64,000 nucleotides of DNA from Actinomycetes bacterium (lineage in GTDB: Bacteria; Actinomycetota; Actinomycetes; Actinomycetales; Dermatophilaceae). Below, piece after piece: positions 16,981 through 25,529 of the stretch. The notes beneath the pieces are model-generated. The model saw only the letters and a list, made by a program, of their open reading frames with translations, made no database searches and was not told the DNA's origin. The translations under genes and the position numbers were made by a program. The DNA lies in the NCBI GenBank assembly GCA_023420415.1, contig JAEZWF010000029.1:130945-194944 (forward strand). Direction: 5' to 3'. Position 1 is the first letter of the stretch. Each line of letters starts with the position of its first letter.

Positions 16981-17005
16981 GTTTCACCGGGGACGGGTCG
17001 GGTAG
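16981..17005 (+). promoter_or_regulatory. Candidate SigB/SigF-type promoter of the hemerythrin gene
   Basis: GTTT (16981-16984) and GGGTAG (17000-17005) are separated by 15 bp, the same spacing as at 3948 and 9884. The hemerythrin start is about 32 bp downstream. Confidence 0.5.
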
Positions 17006-17036
17006 TAGGCAGGTCCGACACTGTCGACCACGAGGG

Positions 17037-17585
17037 ATGGCGATGACGCCGCAGAAGAAGCTGCTCGCGGAGGAGCTGGGGGCCCAGCACCGGCAGATCG
17101 AGACGATGGTGCAGATGGTGCGTGGGGCCAGGGGTGAGGAGCGGGCGCAGGCGTTCGTCGCCCTGCGGCGCTACCTCGCGGCCCACGAGGCGATCGAGCA
17201 GTCGGTCATGCACTCCATCTTCCGTGCGCTGGGGCGCGACGACGGTTCCGCCGACGCGCGTGTCCAGGAGGAGGACGCGGCCGCTGACGCGATTGCCGCA
17301 CTCGAGGAGCTCGACGTCGACAGCGACGAGTTCACGCGTGGCTTCGACGACTTCGCGCGCGACGTGCACGAGCACGCCGAGCGGGAGGAGCACGACGAGC
17401 TGCCGAGCTTCGTGGGTCGCATGTCCGACGAGGACGCCGACGAGATCGTCGCCGCGCTGCGCCAGGTGAAGTCGGTCGCGGGCGCGGAGGCCCTGTCGGC
17501 CGGCGCCGGGGCGGCACGCTTCGTCGACATGCTCGGGGCGGCGCGCGCCGAGTTCGACCAGCGCTGGGACGCCGTCAGCCACTAG
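17037..17585 (+). CDS. Hemerythrin domain-containing protein
   Basis: A 182-residue cytoplasmic four-helix protein. Di-iron ligand candidates are the histidines in AQHRQIETM, AAHEAIEQSVMH and VHEHAEREEHDEL, in the usual hemerythrin order. The last 50 residues lie outside the domain. Such proteins bind oxygen, NO or iron and are often stress-induced, which agrees with the SigB-type promoter seen upstream. ATGs at 17037 and 17043 are both possible starts. Confidence 0.83.
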   Translation: MAMTPQKKLLAEELGAQHRQIETMVQMVRGARGEERAQAFVALRRYLAAHEAIEQSVMHSIFRALGRDDGSADARVQEEDAAADAIAALEELDVDSDEFTRGFDDFARDVHEHAEREEHDELPSFVGRMSDEDADEIVAALRQVKSVAGAEALSAGAGAARFVDMLGAARAEFDQRWDAVSH

Positions 17586-17666
17586 GCGCGTCCAAGCCCC
17601 CTGAGCCGGGCACTGGCGCGGGCGACAACAGCGGTGACTGGGTCGTTGTCGAACTTCACGGTAGAG

Positions 17667-17678
17667 ATTATGCAGAAT
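17667..17678. promoter_or_regulatory. Operator copy 1 (ATTATGCAGAAT), upstream of phoD
   Basis: A 12-bp near-palindrome centred on TGCA. Three close relatives occur at 21442, 22246 and 24037, and nowhere else that I noticed. It lies 41 bp before the phoD start in otherwise unremarkable intergenic DNA. Likely site of the GntR protein encoded at 21507. Confidence 0.6.
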
Positions 17679-17718
17679 GTATTGAGTTGTTCACCGGCCG
17701 TGCCTACGCTTCACCGAC

Positions 17719-19314
17719 ATGACCTCCACGTGGCATGAAGAGTCGGCGGCGATCCTGTCGCAAGGGTTGCGCCGGCGGGGTTTCCTCGGCGGGGCGGCGG
17801 GGCTGACGTTCGCGGCGGCGTTCCTGGCCGACCAGCCCGATCGGGCGGAGGCCGCCGTTGCCTCCGGCGGGCCCCCGGCATACCCGTTCACCCTCGGCAT
17901 CGCCTCGGGGGACCCACTGCCCGGCGGCGTGGTGCTGTGGACCCGGTTGGCGACCAGTCCGCTCGAGGCCGACGGTGGCATGCGGGCGGTGAGCCACCCC
18001 GTCCAGTGGGTGGTCGCCGAGGACGCCGCCATGACGAGGGTGGTTCGCCGGGGGACCGCCATGGCGCACCCGTCGTATGCCCACAGCATCCACGTCGAGG
18101 TGGAGGGTCTGCGCCCCGATCGCGAGTACTGGTACCGGTTCCGCTCAGGGCGTCACCTCAGCCCGATCGGCCGCACGCGGACTTCTCCGGCTCCCGGGGC
18201 GCGGGTGAACCGGCTCGACCTGGTGGTGGCCTCGTGCCAGTCGCTGGGTGCCGGCTGGTACCACGCCTGGGCGGATGCCGCGGCCGAGCCGGCGGACCTC
18301 GTCTACTTCGCCGGCGACTACATCTACGAGTACGCCACGGACGCGACCTCCGTGCGATGGCCGTACACGCCAGCCCTGCCCGACGACTTCGCTCGCGAGA
18401 CCGACACGCTCGCGCGGTTCCGGCAGCAGTACGGCCTCTACAAGTTGGATGCGGATCTCCAGGAGGCACACCGGGTTTCGCCGTGGCTCCTCACCTGGGA
18501 CGACCACGAGGTCTACAACGACTACGACGCCGACGACCCAGCCCTCTACCAGCTCCGGGCCAACGGCTACCGCGCCTTTTGGGAGCACATGCCCTTGCGT
18601 TGGCCGCAACGCCCGGTCGGGCACTCGGCCACGATGTACCGGCAGCGCATCTACGGCGACCTCGCCCGTTTCCACGTCCTGGACACCCGCCAGTACCGCG
18701 CGGACCAGTTCCCCGGAGGTTCGATCGGCGACGTCCCGGAGCGGCGCGACCCGAGTCGTCAGATCCTCGGCGAGGAACAGGAGGCGTGGCTCCTGGGCGC
18801 GCTCGGCGGCGACGACGTGACGTGGGATGTCATGGCCAACACGGTGCTGTTCAGCCGACTCGACAGCGACGACACGGCGGGGGAGCGGTTCTCGACCGGT
18901 CAGTGGGATGCCTACCAGGCGTCACAGCAGCGCGTCATCGACACCGTGATCGCCAAGGACGTCGCCGGCTTCGTCATCCTCACGGGCGACATCCACCGCA
19001 ACTACCACCTGAACGTTCTCGCCGACTTCGAGGACCCCGAGTCGCGAGTGGTCGGTGTGGAGTTCGCGGGAACCTCCATCTCGAGCGGACGCGACGGCGC
19101 GGCAACCGACGCCGGCCTGGAGGTGCGGCGAAGGGCCAACCCCCACCTCATAGCGTCGGACCTGCGCCGCGGCTACCTGCGCTGCAGCATCACCCATGAC
19201 CGCTGGACCACGAAGGTGCGAGCCATCGACAAGATCAGCACCCGCGACTACCAGGCCTGGACCTCACAGGAGCTGGTGACCATCCCCGGCCGACCCGGCA
19301 TACAGGTCAGCTGA
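17719..19314 (+). CDS. phoD: Alkaline phosphatase D-type phosphoesterase, Tat-exported
   Basis: A 531-residue secreted metallophosphoesterase. The N-terminus carries a twin-arginine signal (RRRGFLGGAAGLTFAAAF) followed by the PhoD N-terminal beta domain (about residues 55-155). The catalytic domain has ASCQSLGAG, FAGDYIYEY, LTWDDHEVYNDY, DTRQYR, and ILTGDIHRNY as metal and active-site motifs. PhoD enzymes use Ca/Fe and hydrolyse phosphodiesters, including teichoic acids. An operator copy in its promoter ties it to the sugar island. TACGCT 8 nt before the ATG may be a leaderless promoter -10. Its 3' end overlaps the convergent glycoside-hydrolase-like gene by 8 bp. Confidence 0.88.
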   Translation: MTSTWHEESAAILSQGLRRRGFLGGAAGLTFAAAFLADQPDRAEAAVASGGPPAYPFTLGIASGDPLPGGVVLWTRLATSPLEADGGMRAVSHPVQWVVAEDAAMTRVVRRGTAMAHPSYAHSIHVEVEGLRPDREYWYRFRSGRHLSPIGRTRTSPAPGARVNRLDLVVASCQSLGAGWYHAWADAAAEPADLVYFAGDYIYEYATDATSVRWPYTPALPDDFARETDTLARFRQQYGLYKLDADLQEAHRVSPWLLTWDDHEVYNDYDADDPALYQLRANGYRAFWEHMPLRWPQRPVGHSATMYRQRIYGDLARFHVLDTRQYRADQFPGGSIGDVPERRDPSRQILGEEQEAWLLGALGGDDVTWDVMANTVLFSRLDSDDTAGERFSTGQWDAYQASQQRVIDTVIAKDVAGFVILTGDIHRNYHLNVLADFEDPESRVVGVEFAGTSISSGRDGAATDAGLEVRRRANPHLIASDLRRGYLRCSITHDRWTTKVRAIDKISTRDYQAWTSQELVTIPGRPGIQVS

Positions 19315-21403
19315 ACCGGATCAGCCGCAGGCCGTCAGGCTCGACCACCTCGGTGTAGGCGCCGTCGCGCCAACCGCCGGTGACAGGTGTGCCGTCCATG
19401 CCCTCGACCGCCGGTTCGCCGCGCAGCGGGCGCCCACCCCACACCGTCGGGTCGACCCGCACCTCGACCTGAGCGGGTTCGTCCGTGGGGTTGACCACGA
19501 TGACGAGGAGGTCGTCGCCGTGGGAGTAGGCGCGGGCGTGGGCCCCGGTGACGGACAGTCCTTCGGTGTGCCGGTACTGCCCCTCGGTGAAGAAGGGCAG
19601 GTGCCGTCGACGCAGCGCCGCCAGCTGTCGTACAACAGCCACCAGCTCGGGGTGGTCGGCCAGCCGGTGGCTGTGCATCTGTCCGGGCATGAGGTTGAGC
19701 AGCCCTCCGTCGGCGAACCCGAGCAACGCTCCGCGGGGGTGCTCGTTGACGTTGGCGTTGAGCCGAACCTGGGGGAAGACGTAGCGGAACGGCGCGTCCT
19801 CGTCGAGGTCGGCGGCGTTGCGCCAGTCCCAGGTGTAGTCGAGGATCGGCACCTTCTGTTCGGTGATCATCTCGCCGGAGAAGGTGCCGCGCGGGTTGCG
19901 CTCGTGCACCAGCTCGTGGATGGCCCGGCCGACGTCCAGCAGCCGGTCGCCCTCCTCGTCGGGTGCGCCATCCGCCGACGGGTTGTAGTTGGGCTCGTAC
20001 CACGACCAGTACTGGTCCCAGCAGGTCGAGGTGGCACCGAGGTCGAGTAGTCGGGCGTGCTCGGCGATGATCTCCCGGCGAAGTTCCGGCGACAGCAACG
20101 ACCCCCTGACCATGGCGTGCGTCCCCATGAACGGGACCCGGAAGCGAGGCAGGAAGTCACGCCCGTAGGTCCAGTCGTCACCGACCACCTGACCGGCCGC
20201 GTTGTGGTGCTTCCACGACTCGGGGGTTTCGTCGGTGTCACGCAGCAGGTGATGGCTGACGAACAGCGACACGGGCACTCCGGTGTCGGCGCACCGGGCG
20301 AGGGCGTCGCGCAGGTCGTCCTCGGTGCCGAGGCGGTCGTCGAGGATGATCGGCAACCCGTTCTTGCGCCACCAGTGCCAGACGCACAGCTCGGCCAGAC
20401 CGAGGCCGGGGTCGGCGAGCTCCGCGGCATACTCCGGGAGCTCCTCGAGCGTGAAGTTGGGTGGCGCATGCCGGATGGCCGCCCAGACCGAGCGAATGCC
20501 GAGCGCCTCCCGGATGTGGGCTGGGGCGTCATAGGGGTATGCCGCGGCGGCGAACTCCTGGAAGGCGCGAGCACCCGCGTGCCAGTCGCCGTCGTGCAGG
20601 ACGACGACGAAGTCGCCGCTGTCCCACTCCTCGCCGGGGGCGATCGTCGGGAAGTGGAGCCAGCGCAGGGCGAAGTCGTCGCGTGTGCGATCGAGACGTT
20701 CGACGAACAGGCCCTGCGCGGCATACCTGCGATCACGGGAGTAGAGCGTGAGGCCTCCCTCGGCGCGGCCCCAGTCGAGCCATTTCATGCTGAACTCGAA
20801 GGCGCCGTATCCGAAGTAGCGCTGCAACGGGGTCTCGAGGAAGGACGCGTCGTCAGGTCTCATCGCGAGCTGCCGCAGGGGCCACACCGTGCCACGGCTC
20901 ATGCGCAGCCGTGTTTCGTCACCGCCGAGGACGGCCACCCGCGGCGGGTGCCCGGCGGCCGAAGCCCGAAGGGCGACCCGGGCGTCCGGGTCGTACCCGG
21001 TGGCGGTGAGTCCGATGAGCTGGGGGAAGGCGACCTGCGGCACGGGTCGCTCCCCCTCGTTTCGGACTCGGGCCCGGATGACCAGGCCTTCGGGGCGCGC
21101 GGCGAGTTCGATGACGACGCTGACACCTGTCTCGGGGAGGTCGGTGGTGGCGAGGTCTGGGTAGTGCAGCGTGATGCCGTCAGCGGTGCGCTCGAGCCGT
21201 GGTGGCCCGTGCTCACCGGTCCGCACGGCGTGCGAACCGAAGTCGCCCAGGGGCAGCGCAAAGCGGAGCAGCCCTTCGGTGCCCGGGCCGCAGAGCAGGT
21301 GGCTGCCGTCATCGCGGACGACGCTCACGAGGGCGCCGGTGTGGGGGTCGATACCGACCCGTCCTCCGCGCACGTCGAGCCACTCGACCGGGGTGTCGCT
21401 CAT
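19307..21403 (-). CDS. Glycoside-hydrolase-like protein (possibly DUF6259-type)
   Basis: A 698-residue protein without signal peptide, so probably cytoplasmic. The N-terminal 270 residues are beta-rich, like the super-sandwich domain of GH36/GH97-like enzymes. The middle is TIM-barrel-like (CVWHWWRKNGLPIIL, STCWDQYWSWYEPNYNP, GTFSGEMITEQKVPILDYTWDW), with Asp/Glu in strand ends as catalytic candidates. A C-terminal beta domain resembles that of glycosidases. I cannot assign a GH family with certainty. It is divergent from the GntR gene, with operator copy 2 between them, so it is a likely first intracellular step acting on imported glycosides. Confidence 0.65.
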   Translation of the reverse strand: MSDTPVEWLDVRGGRVGIDPHTGALVSVVRDDGSHLLCGPGTEGLLRFALPLGDFGSHAVRTGEHGPPRLERTADGITLHYPDLATTDLPETGVSVVIELAARPEGLVIRARVRNEGERPVPQVAFPQLIGLTATGYDPDARVALRASAAGHPPRVAVLGGDETRLRMSRGTVWPLRQLAMRPDDASFLETPLQRYFGYGAFEFSMKWLDWGRAEGGLTLYSRDRRYAAQGLFVERLDRTRDDFALRWLHFPTIAPGEEWDSGDFVVVLHDGDWHAGARAFQEFAAAAYPYDAPAHIREALGIRSVWAAIRHAPPNFTLEELPEYAAELADPGLGLAELCVWHWWRKNGLPIILDDRLGTEDDLRDALARCADTGVPVSLFVSHHLLRDTDETPESWKHHNAAGQVVGDDWTYGRDFLPRFRVPFMGTHAMVRGSLLSPELRREIIAEHARLLDLGATSTCWDQYWSWYEPNYNPSADGAPDEEGDRLLDVGRAIHELVHERNPRGTFSGEMITEQKVPILDYTWDWRNAADLDEDAPFRYVFPQVRLNANVNEHPRGALLGFADGGLLNLMPGQMHSHRLADHPELVAVVRQLAALRRRHLPFFTEGQYRHTEGLSVTGAHARAYSHGDDLLVIVVNPTDEPAQVEVRVDPTVWGGRPLRGEPAVEGMDGTPVTGGWRDGAYTEVVEPDGLRLIRFS

Positions 21404-21441
21404 GCTGCTCCTGGTGGGGGAGGGTGGGCCTGCGCTCCCAC

Positions 21442-21453
21442 ATTATGCATAGT
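21442..21453. promoter_or_regulatory. Operator copy 2 (ATTATGCATAGT) in the divergent hydrolase/gntR promoter region
   Basis: The copy closest to the perfect palindrome ATTATGCATAAT. It sits 38 bp before the minus-strand hydrolase start and 54 bp before the gntR start, so it could serve both, including autoregulation. Confidence 0.6.
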
Positions 21454-21506
21454 CAGCGTGGGGAGCCGTCTTGCCGGGGCGGGTTCCGCTCTGGATACTG
21501 TGCGCC

Positions 21507-22211
21507 ATGACCGACCTCGCGGCGTTGGAGTCCCTGTCCGATCGCGGCAGCCTCGTCGACCAGGTGCGCGACTCCATCCACGCCGCGATCACGACCGGGC
21601 GTCTCGACCCCGGCGAGCGGCTGCGTGAGATTCCCCTGTCCAAGCACTTCGGCGTCTCGACCACACCCGTCCGCGAAGCGCTGCGGCGTCTCGAGAGCGA
21701 AGGATTGGTGGAGGTCCAGCCGCGTCGCGGGGCAGTGGTACGGGCTCTGGACGACGTCGTCCTCGGCGAGCTCTACGACGTCCGTCTGGTGTTGGAGCTC
21801 GAGGCGGTGCGGCTCGCCACCGCGCGCAAGGACCTCGACCTGAGCGAGCTCTACGGACTGCTCGGTGAGCTCGAGCGGCTGGTGGCGTCGGGGGAGGTGC
21901 CGTTCGCCGACGCGGACGTGCGGTTCCACCGTGCGGTTGGCGACCTCAGCGGCAACCATGAGCTGGCGGCCGAGATCGAGCGGGTGCACCGCCGCATCTC
22001 CGCCGCGCGGGTGCGAGCCTCCGTGCCCGGCCGGCTGCGCATCGCCCAGGATCAGCACGCCGAGATCGTGGAGGCGCTGCGCAAGCGCGACACGACGCTG
22101 GCGCAGGAAGCGGTCCGGGAGCATCTCACGTCGGCGAAGGACAACGTGCTGGGTTTTCTGCGTTCGCGCGCAGCTGCCGCCCCGTCGGGCCTCGCGGCGT
22201 CGGGCTCGTAG
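21507..22211 (+). CDS. GntR-family transcriptional regulator (FadR/FCD type)
   Basis: A 234-residue regulator. The winged helix-turn-helix (about residues 10-75) includes ERLREIPLSKHFGVSTTPVREALRRLESEGLV. The C-terminal FCD domain (about 85-215) has metal/ligand-site residues in ADVRFHRAVGDLSGN and the later AQDQHAEIVEAL. FCD-type GntR proteins usually bind sugar acids or other carboxylates and derepress catabolic operons. TACTGT lies 5 nt before the ATG, with no ribosome binding site, so the mRNA is probably leaderless. The four ATTATGCA sites around it define its likely regulon. Confidence 0.9.
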   Translation: MTDLAALESLSDRGSLVDQVRDSIHAAITTGRLDPGERLREIPLSKHFGVSTTPVREALRRLESEGLVEVQPRRGAVVRALDDVVLGELYDVRLVLELEAVRLATARKDLDLSELYGLLGELERLVASGEVPFADADVRFHRAVGDLSGNHELAAEIERVHRRISAARVRASVPGRLRIAQDQHAEIVEALRKRDTTLAQEAVREHLTSAKDNVLGFLRSRAAAAPSGLAASGS

Positions 22212-22245
22212 ACATTCCAGTCAGGCCAGCGCCCCTTCGACAGGC

Positions 22246-22257
22246 ATTATGCAGAAA
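22246..22257. promoter_or_regulatory. Operator copy 3 (ATTATGCAGAAA), upstream of the dehydratase gene
   Basis: Lies 83 bp before the enolase-superfamily gene, in the 128-bp gap after gntR. It differs from copies 1 and 4 only in the last base. Confidence 0.55.
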
Positions 22258-22339
22258 CGGCGCCAACTGCCTGTTCTGACGGCCGATACACGGTTATGGT
22301 GCTCTGCACCGGACCACCCGAGCCAGGAGCCCGTCGGCC

Positions 22340-23518
22340 ATGAGGATCGCCCGCATCACCGGCTATGCCGTGAAGTCACCGCAGGCCTACGCCATGTCGG
22401 GGGCGGTCCGTCCCGGCGAGCCACTGCCGGGCACCGACTACCGGCGGTTCGCGCCGCACCGGCAGCTCTACTCCGACCGCTCGGAGGCGGCCCTCGTGCG
22501 AGTGGAGACCGACGACGGCGTGGTCGGTTGGGGCGAAGCGCAGGCTCCCATCGGTCCGGAGGTCGTCCTCACGATCGTCGAGCGCGTGCTGGGCCCCACC
22601 GTCCTGGGACTCGATCCGCGCGTCACCACCGCACGGGCCACTGACATGACCGAGACGCTTCGGGTCCGCGGACAGGTGGGCGGATTTCAGCAGGACGCCA
22701 TTGCCGCCCTCGACACGGCCCTCTGGGACATCAAAGGTCGGGCTAGCGGACTCTCGCTCGCAGACCTTGCCGGGGGTCGCCTCCGCGACACCCTGCCGGC
22801 ATACGTCACCGGACTGCGGGAGAGGACCGAGGAGGGGCGTCGCGAAGAGGCCGCCGAATGGGCTCGTCAAGGGTTCGGGGTCAAGCCGTGCCTGGGCTTC
22901 GACGCGCGGCAGGACGGCCGCACCGCGCTCGGTCTGCGTGAAGCCATGGGCGACACGGCGTGGCTCGCCATCGACGGCATGTGGGGCTACTCCCTACCCG
23001 AGGCCAAGGCGCTGATCGCGGTGCTCGCCGAGGCGGACGTCGCCTTCCTCGAGTCGGCGCTGGCGCCCGAGGACATCGACGGGCACCACGACCTCGTCCG
23101 TAGCTCGACCGTTCCCATCGCGGTGGGCGAACCCTTGCGCACCAGGTTCAGCTTCGTGCCATGGCTCGACCGACGAGCCATGGACGTTGCCCAGCCCGAC
23201 CTCATGCGCAACGGGGTAACCGAGACCCTGGCCATCGCGACCATGGCCGGCGCTCGCCACCTGCCGGTGGCGCTGCACACCGGCGTGGTCACGGCGGTCG
23301 GCATGGCGGCGTCATGGCAGCTGGCGTCGGCCCTGCCGAACTTCGCGGTGCAGGAGTTCCAGCCGGTGATGCTCGAGACGTTCGGCTGTCTGGTGCGCGA
23401 ACCGCTCGTGGCCGTTGAGGGCGTGGTCCACGTGCCCGACGGGCCGGGCCTGGGCGTGAGTGTGGACGAGGAGGCGGTCCGTGCGATGTCCACCTCGGTG
23501 GTCGAGGTCCGTCTGTGA
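22340..23518 (+). CDS. Mandelate racemase/muconate lactonizing enzyme family protein, probable sugar-acid dehydratase
   Basis: A 392-residue enolase-superfamily protein with the N-terminal capping domain (about residues 1-130) and the barrel domain. Metal ligands fit D212 (AIDG), E238 (FLES) and E264 (GEP). A candidate base K182 sits in GVKPCLG, where many relatives have KxK or KxH, and H313 (ALHTG) is the second base. This pattern is typical of acid-sugar dehydratases, which turn an aldonate into a 2-keto-3-deoxy acid. The substrate is unknown. It sits behind its own operator copy and is followed by the NTF2-like gene. Confidence 0.8.
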   Translation: MRIARITGYAVKSPQAYAMSGAVRPGEPLPGTDYRRFAPHRQLYSDRSEAALVRVETDDGVVGWGEAQAPIGPEVVLTIVERVLGPTVLGLDPRVTTARATDMTETLRVRGQVGGFQQDAIAALDTALWDIKGRASGLSLADLAGGRLRDTLPAYVTGLRERTEEGRREEAAEWARQGFGVKPCLGFDARQDGRTALGLREAMGDTAWLAIDGMWGYSLPEAKALIAVLAEADVAFLESALAPEDIDGHHDLVRSSTVPIAVGEPLRTRFSFVPWLDRRAMDVAQPDLMRNGVTETLAIATMAGARHLPVALHTGVVTAVGMAASWQLASALPNFAVQEFQPVMLETFGCLVREPLVAVEGVVHVPDGPGLGVSVDEEAVRAMSTSVVEVRL

Positions 23519-23571
23519 ACGCGAGCCTGCCGTGAACCGAGCGCGAGCCTGCAGTGGGAGAGGGAGGCCCT

Positions 23572-24030
23572 GTGGATGCCGTTGACCGACTCGTCGCCGA
23601 ACGCGAGTGCGTCGCGCTGAGCCACCGCTATGGTCGGTTCGCAGACCTGGGGGAGGCCGGTCGACTCGCGGAGGTGTTCGCTTCCGAGGGCGAGTTCGTG
23701 ACGCCGGACCTGCACCTTCGCGGGCGGTCGGAGATCGCGGCCTGGTTCCGTCGGCGGCAAGCGCTGACGGACCTGCAGACGGTGCACCTGTGCACGAACA
23801 TCGACATCGAGCTCGAGGGGCCGGACAGGGCTCGCGGCTGGGTCTACCTGTGCCTGTTTCGGAGGTTCCGGGAGGGGGCAGGTCCCGTGCCCCGGACACA
23901 GCCCGCACTGGTCGGCGTCTACGAGGACAGGTATGTCCGCGAGGAGGGTGCATGGCTCATCGCCGAGCGCCGTCAGCAGGTGATGTTTGCCGATCCGGAG
24001 GACACGGGCTGGGTGCGCCCCGATCGTTGA
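23572..24030 (+). CDS. NTF2/SnoaL-like domain protein
   Basis: A 152-residue protein with the cone-shaped alpha+beta barrel pattern of the SnoaL-like superfamily (helix-rich first 45 residues, then LHLRGRSEIAAWFRRR and mixed strands ending in ERRQQVMFAD). Members may be isomerases, dehydratases or small-ligand binders. In this operon a role on a lactone or keto acid is possible but not shown. The GTG at 23572 follows an agagggagg ribosome binding site; an upstream GTG at 23554 is in frame but has none. Confidence 0.65.
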   Translation: MDAVDRLVAERECVALSHRYGRFADLGEAGRLAEVFASEGEFVTPDLHLRGRSEIAAWFRRRQALTDLQTVHLCTNIDIELEGPDRARGWVYLCLFRRFREGAGPVPRTQPALVGVYEDRYVREEGAWLIAERRQQVMFADPEDTGWVRPDR

Positions 24031-24036
24031 CTCCGC

Positions 24037-24048
24037 ATTATGCAGAAT
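24037..24048. promoter_or_regulatory. Operator copy 4 (ATTATGCAGAAT), upstream of the importer operon
   Basis: Identical in all 12 bases to copy 1. It lies 55 bp before the substrate-binding protein start and would control the long operon from 24103 to 30368. Confidence 0.6.
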
Positions 24049-24102
24049 GCTAGAACGGAGACACGTTCGGCAATGGTGCCGAGCGTCCGGAGGAGGAATC
24101 TC

Positions 24103-25461
24103 ATGGCTGGTCGCACACCGCTTGACCGCAGGACGTTCTTCAAGGGTGCCGGGCTGCTCGGCGCCTCGCTGGCCGCGCCGTCACTGCTGGCGGCCTGCGG
24201 CGGAGGAGACAGCGCCGGGGGAGGTGCCGCCAGCGGCAAGCTCGAGTTCTGGTGGAACCCCAGCGTGGAGTCCGCCAAGGAGATGACAGCGTGGATGGAC
24301 TCGGTCATCAAGGAGTTCACCGCGGCCAACTCCGGCACCTCGGTGGCGTCGACCACCCAGCCCTCCGAGCAGCTGGTCAGCAACTTCCGCACCGCCTGCC
24401 AGTCGAAGTCGGGCCCGGACCTGGACCACCAGTACTCCGGCCCGTACACGATGCAGTTCGTGTGGGAGAAGTGCGTCGCACCGCTCGACGACACCGTGGA
24501 CTCGGCCGAGTTCGACCACGTGCTCCCGCCACAGGCTCTCGACATCTACAAGTTCCAGGGCAAGACCTGGGCGCTGCCCTGGTACAACGCGCCGATCCCG
24601 CTGATGTACAACAAGGCGCTGTTCACCAAGGCCGGGCTCGACCCCGAGAAGCCCCCGACGACCATGGACGAGATGGTCGACGCAGCTGACGCGCTGCGCA
24701 AGGCCGGCGTCACGCCGTGGGGTTACGGCGTCAAGAACCTCACGGGTATCGGCAACTTCGCCGGCATGTTCAACACCCAGAACCTCGACAACCCCCGCGA
24801 GCTGCTGCCTGTCGTGCTCGGTGAGCAGAAGTACACCGACCCCAAGTTCTCCGAGTGGCTCACCTGGGTCAAGGAGATGATCGACGCGAAGGTGTTCAAC
24901 CCCGACGTGACCTCCCTCGAGTACTCCGACGCGATGAACATGTTCCTGGCCGGCAAGTGCGCCTTCGCGATCACGAGCAGCCTGACCAAGTTCTACGCAG
25001 CACTGAAGGACGACCTGGGGGTCATGGCGCCGCCCAAGCGCGGCTCCGGCTCACTGGCGGGCAAGGTGCACTTCAACTCGCATCCTTTGTTCATCACCAG
25101 CTTCTCGGAGAAGAAGGAGCTCGCGGCGAAGTTCATGGCGTTCCTGCACCGGCCCGAGGCCCTCAACGGCATGTACAAGGCGACCGGCTTCTTCCCTGCC
25201 GACGACAGATTCGACAGCAAGACCATGAACTCGCCGCAGGACCAGGCGCTGTGGGAGCTGCAGAGCAACCAGTCGACGATCGGGTACCAGAACTTCTGGC
25301 CCTCGAAGATGGATCGGGAGAACCTCTTCCTCGCCGTCCAGGGCGTCTTCTCCGGTACCGACCCGGCCAAGGCCGCTGCCGACATCGAGAAGCGGCTCGA
25401 AGGATGGCGGTCGTCGGCACCGAACGAGGTCAAGAACTTCAAGGACTGGTCCGCGACCTGA
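24103..25461 (+). CDS. Sugar ABC transporter substrate-binding lipoprotein (CUT1)
   Basis: A 452-residue extracellular family 1 solute-binding protein. The N-terminus combines a twin-arginine-like motif (DRRTFFKGAG) with a lipobox (LLAACGG), suggesting Tat export and lipid anchoring. The ATG at 24103 follows ccggaggagg. Aromatic residues along the chain (EFWWNP, WALPWYNAPIP, YGVKN) are typical of sugar-binding clefts. It delivers the island's substrate to the two permeases that follow. Confidence 0.88.
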   Translation: MAGRTPLDRRTFFKGAGLLGASLAAPSLLAACGGGDSAGGGAASGKLEFWWNPSVESAKEMTAWMDSVIKEFTAANSGTSVASTTQPSEQLVSNFRTACQSKSGPDLDHQYSGPYTMQFVWEKCVAPLDDTVDSAEFDHVLPPQALDIYKFQGKTWALPWYNAPIPLMYNKALFTKAGLDPEKPPTTMDEMVDAADALRKAGVTPWGYGVKNLTGIGNFAGMFNTQNLDNPRELLPVVLGEQKYTDPKFSEWLTWVKEMIDAKVFNPDVTSLEYSDAMNMFLAGKCAFAITSSLTKFYAALKDDLGVMAPPKRGSGSLAGKVHFNSHPLFITSFSEKKELAAKFMAFLHRPEALNGMYKATGFFPADDRFDSKTMNSPQDQALWELQSNQSTIGYQNFWPSKMDRENLFLAVQGVFSGTDPAKAAADIEKRLEGWRSSAPNEVKNFKDWSAT

Positions 25462-25529
25462 CCCGTGGCCCGCTCGACCCTGTGGTTCCGGCCGCCGCGA
25501 ACCCCGCCCGACGCACAAGGAGACCGCCA

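Noticed and set aside
18076..18083. Near-matches to the octamer (GTATGCCC near 18076, GTATGCCT near 26731, GGGCATAC near 51537)
   Set aside because: Single-base variants were left out of the count to keep the octamer claim strict.
23519..23553. Short direct repeat (GCGAGCCTGC twice) after the dehydratase gene
   Set aside because: Only about ten bases, imperfect surroundings, and no structure that suggests function.
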